Source of the DNA: 2-02-FULL-66-14 sp037443705
GTDB lineage: Bacteria > Pseudomonadota > Gammaproteobacteria > Burkholderiales > SG8-39
NCBI GenBank assembly: GCA_037443705.1
Contig: JBBINV010000008.1
Span: 14,848 to 78,847, forward strand
Reading direction: 5' to 3'
Length of the DNA: 64,000 bases
Part shown: positions 32,363 to 40,980 of the stretch, piece after piece
Layout: each line of letters opens with the position of its first letter
Numbering within the stretch: the first letter of the stretch is position 1
Made by a program: the position numbers and the translations under genes
The notes under the pieces: model-generated
The model's database searches: none
What the model was told of the DNA's origin: nothing
The model's input: only the letters and a program-made list of their open reading frames with translations

Positions 32363-34324
32363 GTGCAGCCGCTCATCGCGCGCCTGATCCTGCCCTGGTT
32401 CGGCGGGAGCGCGGCGGTGTGGACCACCTGCATGCTTTTTTTCCAGACGCTGCTGCTCGCGGGCTACGCCTACGCGCACGGATCCGCGGGGCGTCTCGTG
32501 CCGCGCGCGCAGGCCGCGGTGCACACGCTGCTGCTCGGAGCTTCGCTCGTGGTGCTTCCGATCGCTCCGGCCGAGTCGTGGAAACCGCAGGGCGGCGAGG
32601 AGCCGGTCACCTACATCCTGCTCGTGCTCGCGGCCGCGGTCGGGCTGCCGTACTTCCTGCTCGCCTCGACCAGCCCGCTCCTGCAGGCGTGGTTCGCGCG
32701 CGCGCGCGCGGGCGAAAACCCGTACCGCCTGTTCGCGGTTTCCAACCTTGCTTCGCTTCTTGCGCTCGTGGGCTATCCCTTCCTGGTGGAGCCGTTTCTC
32801 GGCGCACGGGATCAGGTTTCGCTCTGGTCGGGGCTGTACGCGCTTTTCGCGCTGCTCTGCGCAGGGCTCGCGTGGATGGCCGCCGGCGCCAGGCACGCCG
32901 GCAGGGCCGGGACCGAGGACCGTTCCAGGCCTCCCGCGCGCTCCGACTATTCTCTCTGGCTCGCGCTGTCCGCGACCGGCTCGGTGCTGCTGCTCGCGGT
33001 GACCAACCACATCACGCAGAACGTGGCTTCGATCCCGCTGCTCTGGCTCGCGCCGCTGACGCTCTACCTGCTCACGTTCATCCTCGCCTTCGAGGGGCGG
33101 GGCTTCTACCGCACCGAGATCGCGTGGAGCTTCGTGCTGGTGTGGATCGCGGGCATGGCGTGGCTGCTCGTCGACACCTCGCACCAGTTCGACCTGTACC
33201 TCCAGCTCGGGATGTACCTGTCGGGATTGTTCGTGGGGTGCCTGTTCTGCCACGGCGAGCTCTACCGCTCGCGCCCGGCGGCGCGGTACCTGACCGCGTA
33301 CTATCTCACGATCTCGGCGGGCGGCGCGCTCGGCGGGCTGTTCGTGGCGGTGGTGGCGCCGCTCGCCTTCGACGGCTACTACGAGCTGGGCCTGGCGCTG
33401 GTCGCGCTCGCGTTCCTCGCCGCGGTGCGCTTCGCCAACCTCAACCAGATCGCGCGGCTCGCGAGCCTCGGGATGGTGATGGCCGCGGCCGGCTGCGCGC
33501 TCTACGACGGCCTGCGCTATCAGAAGGACGTGCTCGTGTCGGCGCGCAACTTCTACGGCGTCCTGCGGGTCAAGGAGTACGGCGCCGAGGGCTCCGCAAA
33601 CCATCTTCGGCGCCTGGTGCACGGCGTGATCATGCACGGGGAGCAATACCTGGATCCGGCGCAGCGCGCCAAGCCGACCACCTACTACCAGGAGACCTCG
33701 GGCGTCGCGGCGGCGATCCGGAGCTTCGGAGCCCGTCCCTCGATCCGGGTCGGCCTGATCGGGCTGGGCGCGGGGACGCTCGCCGCCTACGGGCGCAACG
33801 GCGATACCTACCGCTTCTACGAGATCAACCCGCAGGTGATCGCGGTGGCGAAGCGCGAGTTCACCTACCTCGGCGACAGCGCCGCGAAGACCGAGATCGC
33901 GCTCGGGGACGCGCGCCTGAACCTCGAGCGCGAGGCGCCGCAGGGCTTCGACGTGCTCGCGGTGGACGCGTTCTCGAGCGACTCGATCCCGGTGCACCTG
34001 ATCACGAAGGAGGCGCTCGGCGCCTACCTGCGGCACATGAAGCCGGATGGCATCGTCGCGTTCCACGTCTCGAACCGCTTTCTCGACCTGGTGCCGGTGG
34101 TGGCGCGCCTGGCGAAGGAGCACGGTGCGCACGCGGCGCTCGTGGACGAGGAATCCGGCGAGGACGAGGACCGGACCACGAGCACCTGGGTGCTTGTCTC
34201 GCGCGACGCCCGGGCGCTCGAGCGCCCCGAGATCATGGCGGCGGGCGCTACCGCGCCCGAGGAGCGCCCCGAGTGGCGTGCCTGGACCGACGACTACTCG
34301 AACCTGATTCAAATCCTGAAATGA
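32363..34324 (+). CDS. Membrane protein fused to a spermidine-synthase-like domain
   Basis: 653 residues from GTG 32363. The N-terminal half has about ten membrane helices starting with FGGSAAVWTTCMLFFQTLLL. The C-terminal half is a spermidine synthase-like Rossmann domain: VGLIGLGAGTLAAYGR, YRFYEINPQVIAVAKREF, and DVLAVDAFSSDSIPVHLI. The first membrane helix (LFYAATIFLSSLLLFLVQPL) lies upstream of the GTG, and no ATG, GTG or TTG covers it; CTG at 32315 is the best candidate start. Polyamine-like product at the membrane is inferred. Confidence 0.85.
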   Translation: MQPLIARLILPWFGGSAAVWTTCMLFFQTLLLAGYAYAHGSAGRLVPRAQAAVHTLLLGASLVVLPIAPAESWKPQGGEEPVTYILLVLAAAVGLPYFLLASTSPLLQAWFARARAGENPYRLFAVSNLASLLALVGYPFLVEPFLGARDQVSLWSGLYALFALLCAGLAWMAAGARHAGRAGTEDRSRPPARSDYSLWLALSATGSVLLLAVTNHITQNVASIPLLWLAPLTLYLLTFILAFEGRGFYRTEIAWSFVLVWIAGMAWLLVDTSHQFDLYLQLGMYLSGLFVGCLFCHGELYRSRPAARYLTAYYLTISAGGALGGLFVAVVAPLAFDGYYELGLALVALAFLAAVRFANLNQIARLASLGMVMAAAGCALYDGLRYQKDVLVSARNFYGVLRVKEYGAEGSANHLRRLVHGVIMHGEQYLDPAQRAKPTTYYQETSGVAAAIRSFGARPSIRVGLIGLGAGTLAAYGRNGDTYRFYEINPQVIAVAKREFTYLGDSAAKTEIALGDARLNLEREAPQGFDVLAVDAFSSDSIPVHLITKEALGAYLRHMKPDGIVAFHVSNRFLDLVPVVARLAKEHGAHAALVDEESGEDEDRTTSTWVLVSRDARALERPEIMAAGATAPEERPEWRAWTDDYSNLIQILK

Positions 34325-34347
34325 AAAACCGGGACAGACCCGGTTTT
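34325..34347. repeat. Palindromic terminator-like repeat, copy 2
   Basis: AAAACCGGG-ACAGA-CCCGGTTTT, the reverse complement orientation of copy 1. It begins right after the stop of the spermidine-synthase-like gene and should end rightward transcription there. It can also pair with copy 3 to form a longer hairpin. Confidence 0.8.
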
Positions 34348-34356
34348 CGGAAAACG

Positions 34357-34379
34357 AAAACCGGGTCTGTCCCGGTTTT
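34357..34379. repeat. Palindromic terminator-like repeat, copy 3
   Basis: AAAACCGGG-TCTGT-CCCGGTTTT, identical to the copy at 11936 and inverted relative to the one at 34325. It ends one base before the secF stop, so it probably terminates the leftward sec operon. The head-to-head pair makes a bidirectional terminator between convergent genes. Confidence 0.8.
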
Positions 34380-35321
34380 TCAGACGACCGCGCCCTCGTG
34401 CTCGTCGCGCCGGTCGCGCTTGGGCGGGCGGATGAACTGCTCGCGCCGCACGCCCAGCCACATGACGAGGGGACTCGCGACCAGCACCGAGGAGTAGATC
34501 CCGAACATGATGCCGATGGTGAGCGCGAGCGCGAAATAGTGCAGCGCCGCGCCACCGAAGAGCAGCATGGTGAGCACCATGATCTGCGTGCTTCCATGCG
34601 TGATGATGGTGCGCGAGATCACGCCCGTGATCGCCGCGTCGATCACCTCGGGCACGGCCGCCTTGCGCAGTTTCCGGAAGTTCTCGCGCACGCGGTCGAA
34701 CACCACCACCGATTCGTTGACCGAATAGCCGAGCACCGCGAGCACCGCGGCGAGCACCGGAAGGGAGAACTCCCACTGGAAGTAGGCGAAGAAGCCCAGG
34801 ATGATCACGACGTCGTGCAGGTTCGCGATGATCGCAGAGAGCCCGAAGCGCCACTCGAAGCGCATCCAGAGATACAGCACGATCCCGACCGCGGTGACGA
34901 GGAGCGCCAATGCGCCGTACTCGGCGAGCTCCTCGCCGACCTGGGGCCCGACGAACTCGACTCGCCGTACCTCGGCGCTCGGGTCCTGCGCGCGCAGCAG
35001 CGCCTGCACCTTCTCGGAGAGCGCCGCGCTCGACTGGCCTTTCTCGAGCGGCAGGCGGATCAGGACGTCGCGCGAGGAGCCGAAGTTCTGCACTTCGACC
35101 TTGAACCCGGCCTTCTCCAGGGTCTCGCGGATCTTCTGCGCGTCGGCGCTGTCCCTGTAGGCCACTTCCATCACGGTGCCGCCGGTGAACTCGATCGAGA
35201 AGTTGAGGCCCTTCACGGCGAGGAAGTACACCGCCGCGAGGAACGTGACCGCCGAGATCACGTTGAACGCGAGCGCGTATCGCATGAACGGGATCACGCG
35301 GCGGATCTTGAAGAATTCCAT
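34380..35321 (-). CDS. secF: Protein translocase subunit SecF
   Basis: 313 residues, six membrane helices. VKGLNFSIEFTGGTVMEVAY is the N-terminal family signature. GYSVNESVVVFDRVRENFRK is the conserved RND loop. With SecD it uses the proton gradient to pull exported proteins through SecYEG. It is the last gene of queA-tgt-yajC-secD-secF, 5 bases after secD. Confidence 0.97.
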   Translation of the reverse strand: MEFFKIRRVIPFMRYALAFNVISAVTFLAAVYFLAVKGLNFSIEFTGGTVMEVAYRDSADAQKIRETLEKAGFKVEVQNFGSSRDVLIRLPLEKGQSSAALSEKVQALLRAQDPSAEVRRVEFVGPQVGEELAEYGALALLVTAVGIVLYLWMRFEWRFGLSAIIANLHDVVIILGFFAYFQWEFSLPVLAAVLAVLGYSVNESVVVFDRVRENFRKLRKAAVPEVIDAAITGVISRTIITHGSTQIMVLTMLLFGGAALHYFALALTIGIMFGIYSSVLVASPLVMWLGVRREQFIRPPKRDRRDEHEGAVV

Positions 35322-35326
35322 TCAGC

Positions 35327-37186
35327 CTACTTCCACGTTGTGTTGCCGATCGAGAGCGCCGCAACGCGCCGCCGATGGCCGTAGGTGAGGTTCACGATCG
35401 CGCGCGACACCACGACCGACGAGAAGATCGAGGTGAGGATGCCGAGCACGTGCACCACGGCGAAGCCGCGCACCGGCCCGGAGCCGAAGATGAGCAGCGC
35501 CAGGCCCGCGATGAGCGAGGTGACGTTGGAATCGAGAATCGTGCCCCAGGCACGCTCGTAGCCCGCGGCGATCGCCGCCTGCGGCGATTGCCCGCCGCGG
35601 ATCTCCTCGCGGATGCGCTCGTTGATGAGCACGTTGGCGTCGATCGCCATGCCGAGCGTGAGCGCGATCGCGGCGATCCCGGGGAGCGTGAGCGTGGCCT
35701 GCAGCAGCGACAGGATCGCGATCAGGAAGAGCAGGTTCACACCCAGCGCGAGCGACGAGAACACGCCGAACAGCACGTAGTAGACCGACATGAACGCGAC
35801 GATGGCGATGAATCCCCAGAGGGTGGCGTTGAAGCCCTTCTCGATGTTCTCGCGCCCGAGGCTCGGGCCCACGGTGCGCTCCTCGACGATTTCCATGGGC
35901 GCGGCGAGCGACCCCGCGCGCAGCAGCAGCGCGACGTCGTTCGCCTCCGTGGTCGTCATGCGACCGGAGATCTGCACGCGACCGCCCGGGATCTCGGTGC
36001 GAATCACGGGCGCGGTGATCACCTCGCCCCTGCCCTTCTCGATCAGGAGGATCGCCATGCGCTTGCCGACGTTCTCGCGCGTCACTTCCTGGAAGATGCG
36101 GGCACCCTGGCCGTCGAGGCGCAGGTGCACGGCCGGCTCGTTGGTCTGCGAGTCGAATCCGGGCTGGGCGTCCGTGAGCCGGTCGCCGGTGAGCACCACC
36201 TGCTTCTTCACGAACAGCGGCTGGCCGTTCCGCTCGACGTAGTATTCGGCGCCGAACGGGACTTCGCCGCGCGCCGCCGCGGCGAGCAGGTCCGGGGTCA
36301 TCTTCTCCTCGTCGACCATGCGGATCTCGAGGCTCGCGGTGCGCCCGAGGATGTCCTTGGCCTTGGCCGTGTCCTGCACGCCGGGCAGCTGCACCACGAC
36401 GCGCTCGGCGCCCTGCTGCTGGATTACGGGCTCGGCCACACCGAGCTCGTTGATGCGGTTGTGCAGCGTGGTGATGTTCTGCTTGAGGGCGTACTCCTGC
36501 GTGCGCTTCACCGCCTCGGGCTTCAGCGTCGCCACCAGCAGGTGATCCTGCCCGTCGTCGCGCGTCGCGAACGCGAGGTCGGTGAGGTTGCCCGCGAGCG
36601 TGTCGCGCGCCCTGTCGCGCGCGGCGGCATCCCGGAAGCGCACCCGCAGGCTCTGGCCCTCGCGCGTGACACCGCCGTGGCGGACCGATCTCTCGCGCAG
36701 CTGCGAGCGCACGTCGGCGGCGAGGCTTTCCAGGCGCTTCGAGAGCGCCGCCTGCATGTCGACCTGGAGCAGGAAGTGCACGCCGCCGCGCAGGTCGAGG
36801 CCCAGGTACATCGGCAGCGCGCGGATCGCCGTGAGCCAGCCGGGCGAGGACGACTGGAGATTGAGCGCCACGACGTAGGCGGCGTTCCGGGGATCGGGGT
36901 TGAGCGCGCGCTCGAGCGCGTCGCGCGCCCTGAGCTGCGTGTCGGTGTCGAGAAAGCGCGCCCGCACGCTCGCCGGCTCGATCGCGAGGCCCGAGGGCGC
37001 GAGCTTCGCCGCGGCGAGCGCTTCCTCGACCCGCTTCAGGAGCGCCGCGTCGACCTTGACGGTCGCCTTCGCGCTCGAGACCTGGACCGCGGGCGACTCG
37101 CCGAAGAAGTTCGGCAGCGTGTACAGGAACGCGACCGCGATCGCGAACCCGATCAGCGCGTACTTCCAGGCCGGATAGCGGTTCAC
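35327..37186 (-). CDS. secD: Protein translocase subunit SecD
   Basis: 619 residues. The N-terminus has one membrane helix (YALIGFAIAVAFLYTLPNFF), then LGLDLRGGVHFLLQVD, a large periplasmic domain, and the C-terminal five-helix RND domain with GMAIDANVLINERIREEI. It partners with SecF. It starts immediately before the end of yajC on the same strand, so the operon is tight. Confidence 0.97.
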   Translation of the reverse strand: MNRYPAWKYALIGFAIAVAFLYTLPNFFGESPAVQVSSAKATVKVDAALLKRVEEALAAAKLAPSGLAIEPASVRARFLDTDTQLRARDALERALNPDPRNAAYVVALNLQSSSPGWLTAIRALPMYLGLDLRGGVHFLLQVDMQAALSKRLESLAADVRSQLRERSVRHGGVTREGQSLRVRFRDAAARDRARDTLAGNLTDLAFATRDDGQDHLLVATLKPEAVKRTQEYALKQNITTLHNRINELGVAEPVIQQQGAERVVVQLPGVQDTAKAKDILGRTASLEIRMVDEEKMTPDLLAAAARGEVPFGAEYYVERNGQPLFVKKQVVLTGDRLTDAQPGFDSQTNEPAVHLRLDGQGARIFQEVTRENVGKRMAILLIEKGRGEVITAPVIRTEIPGGRVQISGRMTTTEANDVALLLRAGSLAAPMEIVEERTVGPSLGRENIEKGFNATLWGFIAIVAFMSVYYVLFGVFSSLALGVNLLFLIAILSLLQATLTLPGIAAIALTLGMAIDANVLINERIREEIRGGQSPQAAIAAGYERAWGTILDSNVTSLIAGLALLIFGSGPVRGFAVVHVLGILTSIFSSVVVSRAIVNLTYGHRRRVAALSIGNTTWK

Positions 37187-37519
37187 TTACTGGAGGCTTT
37201 TGATCGTGCCCTTCGGGAGCAGCGTCTGCACCGCCTGCTTCTGCACGCTGATTTCCGTGCCCTGTGCGATCTCGAGCGAGAGGTAGGCCTCGCCGATCTT
37301 CGTGACTTTCCCGACCACGCCTCCCGCCGTGACGACCTCGTCGCCCTTCTGCAGCGCCTCGATCATCTGCTTGGTCTCCTTGGCGCGCTTCATCTGCGGG
37401 CGGATCATGAGGAAGTAGAGCAGGACGAACATCAGGATGATCGGAAGAAACCCGATCAGCCCGGCGTCGCCGGCGGGCGCGCCGCCGGCGCCTTGCGCGA
37501 ATGCCGTGGAAATGAGCAC
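37187..37519 (-). CDS. yajC: Preprotein translocase subunit YajC
   Basis: 110 residues. One membrane helix (FLPIILMFVLLYFLMIRPQM) and the YajC domain signature KGDEVVTAGGVVGKV, then a tail ending KGTIKSL. It is an accessory of the SecDF complex in the inner membrane. The order tgt-yajC-secD-secF is conserved across proteobacteria. Confidence 0.95.
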   Translation of the reverse strand: MLISTAFAQGAGGAPAGDAGLIGFLPIILMFVLLYFLMIRPQMKRAKETKQMIEALQKGDEVVTAGGVVGKVTKIGEAYLSLEIAQGTEISVQKQAVQTLLPKGTIKSLQ

Positions 37520-37553
37520 GCAGACTCCCCGAAATGCCTGAAAAAGCGGCGAA

Positions 37554-38678
37554 TTATAGCATCGCGGTGCGCGCGCGCTGCATCGTCTCCCGCTCCTCGA
37601 TCAGCTTCGCCGATACGGATTCGAGAGTGCCGGATTCGATGGCACTCCGGAGCTCGCGCATCAGCTCCAGGTAATACCAGAGATTGTGGATCGTGTTCAG
37701 GCGCGCCCCGAGAATCTCGTTCGCCCTTTGCAGGTGGTGGAGGTAGGCGCGCGTGAAATTGCGGCAGGCGTAGCAGCCGCAGGACTCGTCGAGCGGCCGG
37801 GCGTCGTCGCGGTAGCGCGCGTTCCGGATCTTGACGTCGCCCCGGCGCGTGAAGAGCCAGCCGTTGCGCGCGTTGCGCGTCGGCAGCACGCAGTCGAACA
37901 GGTCGATCCCCCGGCCCACCGCCTCGACCAGCTCCTCGGGCGTGCCCAGGCCCATCAGGTAGCGCGGCTTGTCGGCGGGAAGCTGCGGCGCGGTGTGCGC
38001 GAGGATGCGCGCGCGCTCCTCGCGCGGCTCGCCCACCGCGAGCCCCCCGATGGCGTAGCCGTCGAAGCCGATCGCGCGGAGCCCGGCAGCCGACACGTCG
38101 CGCATCGCTTCGAACATTCCGCCCTGCACGATGCCGAACAGGAGGTTCTTCGAACCCTCGAAGGCGTTCTTCGATCGTTCTGCCCAGCGCAGGCTCAATT
38201 CCATGGACTCGCGCGTCTGGCGCTCCGTGGCCGGCTGCGCCAGGCACTCGTCGAACACCATCGCGACATCGGAATCGAGCACGCGCTGGATGCGCATCGA
38301 CACCTCGGGCGAGAGCAGCAGCCGGTCGCCGTTGACGGGCGAGGCGAAGCGCACGCCCTCTTCGGTTACCTTTCCGAGGGTCGAAAGGCTGAATACCTGA
38401 AAGCCGCCGGAATCCGTGAGGATCGGGCGGCTCCATCCCATGAAGCGGTGCAGGCCGCCGTGCCTTTCGATCACCTCGAGCCCCGGCCGCAGCCACAGGT
38501 GGAACGTGTTGCCGAGCACGATTTGCGCGCCGATCTCCTCGAGCTCGGCGGGCGACATCGCCTTCACCGTGCCGTAGGTGCCGACCGGCATGAAGGCGGG
38601 TGTGTCCACGGCGCCGTGCGCGAGCTCGAGGCGCCCGAGGCGCGCCGCGCCGCAGCGGCGCCCGACCGAGAAGCTCAC
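37554..38678 (-). CDS. tgt: tRNA-guanine transglycosylase
   Basis: 374 residues. DSGGFQVFSLSTLG includes the active-site Asp region. LMGLGTPEELVEAVGRGIDL provides the nucleophile region (Asp in FDCVLPTRNARNG). The zinc site is CGCYACRNFTRAYLHHL. It exchanges G34 for preQ1 in tRNAs with GUN anticodons, the step before QueA. It overlaps queA by 4 bases. Confidence 0.97.
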   Translation of the reverse strand: MSFSVGRRCGAARLGRLELAHGAVDTPAFMPVGTYGTVKAMSPAELEEIGAQIVLGNTFHLWLRPGLEVIERHGGLHRFMGWSRPILTDSGGFQVFSLSTLGKVTEEGVRFASPVNGDRLLLSPEVSMRIQRVLDSDVAMVFDECLAQPATERQTRESMELSLRWAERSKNAFEGSKNLLFGIVQGGMFEAMRDVSAAGLRAIGFDGYAIGGLAVGEPREERARILAHTAPQLPADKPRYLMGLGTPEELVEAVGRGIDLFDCVLPTRNARNGWLFTRRGDVKIRNARYRDDARPLDESCGCYACRNFTRAYLHHLQRANEILGARLNTIHNLWYYLELMRELRSAIESGTLESVSAKLIEERETMQRARTAML

Positions 38679-39697
38679 GCCGCCCTTTCGATCAGCATGG
38701 CGTCGCCGTAGGAGAAGAACCGGTACCGCTGCGCGATCGCGTGCGCATAGGCCTTCAGGACGTTTTCCCTGCCCCCGAACGCGCAGGCGAGCATCAGCAG
38801 GCTCGAGCGCGGCAGGTGGAAGTTGGTGAGCAGCCGGTCGACCACCCGGAAGCGGAAGCCGGGATAGACGAAGAGCTCGGTCTCGCCGCTGCTGGCGCGA
38901 AGCGCCCCGTTTCGCACCGCGGATTCGAGCGCTCGCAGCGCCGTGGTTCCCACCGCGAGCACGCGCCCGCCGCGCGCGCGCGCCGCCTCGATCGCCTCGA
39001 CAGCCGCCTGCGGCACCTCGTAGCGCTCGGCATGCATGCGGTGGTCCTCGATCCGGCCGGCCCGAACCGGCTGGAACGTGCCCGAGCCGACGTGCAGCGT
39101 CACGGCGGCGAGGCGCACGCCGCGCGCCGCGAGCGCCCGGAGCATTGCCCGGTCGAAATGCAGTCCCGCAGTGGGCGCGGCCACCGCGCCGGGCTTCTCG
39201 GCGAACACCGTCTGGTAGCGTTCCTCGTCATTGCTCCCGGGAGGGCGGCGAATATAGGGCGGGAGCGGCACGCTTCCGATCCGCGCCAGAAGCGGCGCCA
39301 CCGGCTCGGAGAACCGGACCCGGTAGAGATCGCCTTCGCGCGAGAGGAGCTCCGCCTCTCCGCCGCCCTCCAAGGCTATCCGGTAGCCGGGCTTCGGCGG
39401 GTGTCCTGAGCGGGCGAGCACCAGCGCTTCGCGCTCATCGACGATTCGCTCGACGAACACCTCGATGCGCCCGCCGGTCTGCTTGCTGCCGAAAAGCCGC
39501 GCGCGGATCACGCGCGTGTCGTTCACCACGAGGAGGTCTCGCGGATCCACAAGGCGCGGCAGGTCGGCGAACACCAGGTCCTCGAGCGCGCCGCTCGCGC
39601 CTTCGAGATGCAGCAGGCGGCTCCCGGCACGCTCCGGGGCGGGATGCTGGGCGACGAGCTCGGGCGGGAGCGCATAGTCGAAATCCGAGACCTTCAT
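38675..39697 (-). CDS. queA: S-adenosylmethionine:tRNA ribosyltransferase-isomerase
   Basis: 340 residues. DFDYALPPELVAQHP at the front, GSRLLHL, VVNDTRVIRARLFG, TAGLHFD and NFHLPRSSLLMLACAFGG near the end are all QueA motifs. It turns preQ1-tRNA into epoxyqueuosine-tRNA using SAM. It is the first gene of the operon and divergent from the tRNA-Leu gene, with a 33-base gap containing the tRNA -10 box. Confidence 0.97.
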   Translation of the reverse strand: MKVSDFDYALPPELVAQHPAPERAGSRLLHLEGASGALEDLVFADLPRLVDPRDLLVVNDTRVIRARLFGSKQTGGRIEVFVERIVDEREALVLARSGHPPKPGYRIALEGGGEAELLSREGDLYRVRFSEPVAPLLARIGSVPLPPYIRRPPGSNDEERYQTVFAEKPGAVAAPTAGLHFDRAMLRALAARGVRLAAVTLHVGSGTFQPVRAGRIEDHRMHAERYEVPQAAVEAIEAARARGGRVLAVGTTALRALESAVRNGALRASSGETELFVYPGFRFRVVDRLLTNFHLPRSSLLMLACAFGGRENVLKAYAHAIAQRYRFFSYGDAMLIERAA

Positions 39698-39730
39698 CCG
39701 GGATGATTATAAAATTTCGCAAACTTGCGG

Positions 39731-39817
39731 CCGGAATGGCGGAACTGGCAGACGCAGCGGACTCAAAATCCGCCGGTGGCGACACCATGAGAGTTCGAGT
39801 CTCTCTTCCGGCACCAT
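39731..39817 (+). tRNA. tRNA-Leu (anticodon CAA)
   Basis: 87 bases. The acceptor arms GCCGGAA (39731-39737) and TTCCGGC (39807-39813) pair perfectly, and A plus CCA is encoded at 39814-39817. The anticodon loop CTCAAAA in the GCGGA/TCCGC stem gives CAA. A long variable arm (class II) and the T-loop GTTCGAG are visible. TATAAA at 39708-39713 is a likely -10 box. Confidence 0.96.
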
Positions 39818-39882
39818 TTACCGGATGGACAGCGGCAGGGGCGCGGCGTACGCTAGCCGGCGTTCCCAGAGGGAGGAACCGG

Positions 39883-40980
39883 ATGGCGAAGGCGCAGATC
39901 CATCTGCTGCCGGCGGCGCGCAACAGCGTGATGGTGGTGGACGACCAGTCCACCAGCCGCGCCATCCTCGAGCAGGTGGTGCGGGCGCTCGACGAACGCG
40001 TGGCGGTCGAGGGCTTCGCGCGGCCGATCGACGCGGTGCTGTGGTCGACGCGCCACGTCGCTGACCTCGTGCTCGTCGACTACATGATGCCCGACATGGA
40101 CGGCATCGAGTTCGCCAGGCGCCTGCGCGCGCTGCCGGGCTACGAGCACGTTCCCATCGTGATGGTCACGGTTCAGGACGACAAGAAGATCCGCTACGCG
40201 GCGCTCGACGCGGGAATCACCGATTTCCTGACCAAGCCCGTGGACGCGCGCGAGTGCCAGGCGCGCTGCAGGAACCTTCTCACGCTGCGGCGCCAGCAGC
40301 TCGCGCTGGAGGACCGGCGCCGGCTCCTCGAGGGCATGGTCGAGGAGGCGACGCGCGAGATCCGCGAGCGCGAGAAGGAGACGCTGCTGCGGCTGGCGCG
40401 CGCGGGCGAGTTCCGCGACGAGGAGACGGGCTACCACCTCATACGGATGGCGCGCTACTCGCGCCTGATCGCCAACGCCGTGGGCCTGGAGCGCGACGAG
40501 GCCGAGACGATCGAGCTCGCGGCGCCGCTGCACGACATCGGCAAGATCGGAATCCCGGACGGGATCCTGCTCAAGGCGGGGCGCCTGGACGCCGATGAAT
40601 GGGCCAACATGCGGCGCCATCCGGTCATCGGCCACGAGATCCTCAAGGGCAGCGCCTCCAAGTACGTGCGCATGGGGGCGCTGATCGCGCTCGGCCACCA
40701 CGAGCGCTACGACGGCAGCGGCTACCCGAGCGGGCTGGAGGGCGATCACATCCCGCTGTGCGCGCGCGTGGTCGCGGTCGCGGACGTGTACGACGCGCTC
40801 ACTTCGGTGCGGCCGTACAAGGGCGCCTGGAGCACGGAGGACGCGCTCGAGTACCTGCGCGCGCAGCGCGGCAAGCACTTCGATCCGCGCCTCGTGGACG
40901 CGTTCCTCGGCGTGCGCGACAAGGTGCTGGAGGTCCAGCGCGACTGGCAGGACCCCGGCGAAGGCGGGGCAAGGGAGTGA
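39883..40980 (+). CDS. rpfG: RpfG-like response regulator, HD-GYP cyclic di-GMP phosphodiesterase
   Basis: 365 residues. Residues 16-135 form a receiver domain (VMVVDDQSTSRAILEQVV; phospho-Asp in LVLVDYMMPDMDG; Lys in FLTKPVD). The HD-GYP domain follows with PLHDIGKIGIPDGILLK and HHERYDGSGYPSGLEGD, all metal and GYP residues intact. It should break down cyclic di-GMP when phosphorylated by the kinase encoded next. SD GAGGGAGGAA precedes ATG 39883. GTGA overlap with the kinase gene. Xanthomonas RpfG has the same domain order. Confidence 0.92.
   Translation: MAKAQIHLLPAARNSVMVVDDQSTSRAILEQVVRALDERVAVEGFARPIDAVLWSTRHVADLVLVDYMMPDMDGIEFARRLRALPGYEHVPIVMVTVQDDKKIRYAALDAGITDFLTKPVDARECQARCRNLLTLRRQQLALEDRRRLLEGMVEEATREIREREKETLLRLARAGEFRDEETGYHLIRMARYSRLIANAVGLERDEAETIELAAPLHDIGKIGIPDGILLKAGRLDADEWANMRRHPVIGHEILKGSASKYVRMGALIALGHHERYDGSGYPSGLEGDHIPLCARVVAVADVYDALTSVRPYKGAWSTEDALEYLRAQRGKHFDPRLVDAFLGVRDKVLEVQRDWQDPGEGGARE

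Noticed and set aside
32156..34597. 813-codon open frame antisense to the spermidine-synthase-like gene
   Set aside because: Low-complexity Arg/Glu-rich translation, a typical product of high GC, crossing the palindromic repeats.
35375..37756. 793-codon open frame antisense to secD-yajC
   Set aside because: No domain is visible; secD and yajC on the minus strand have full family motifs.
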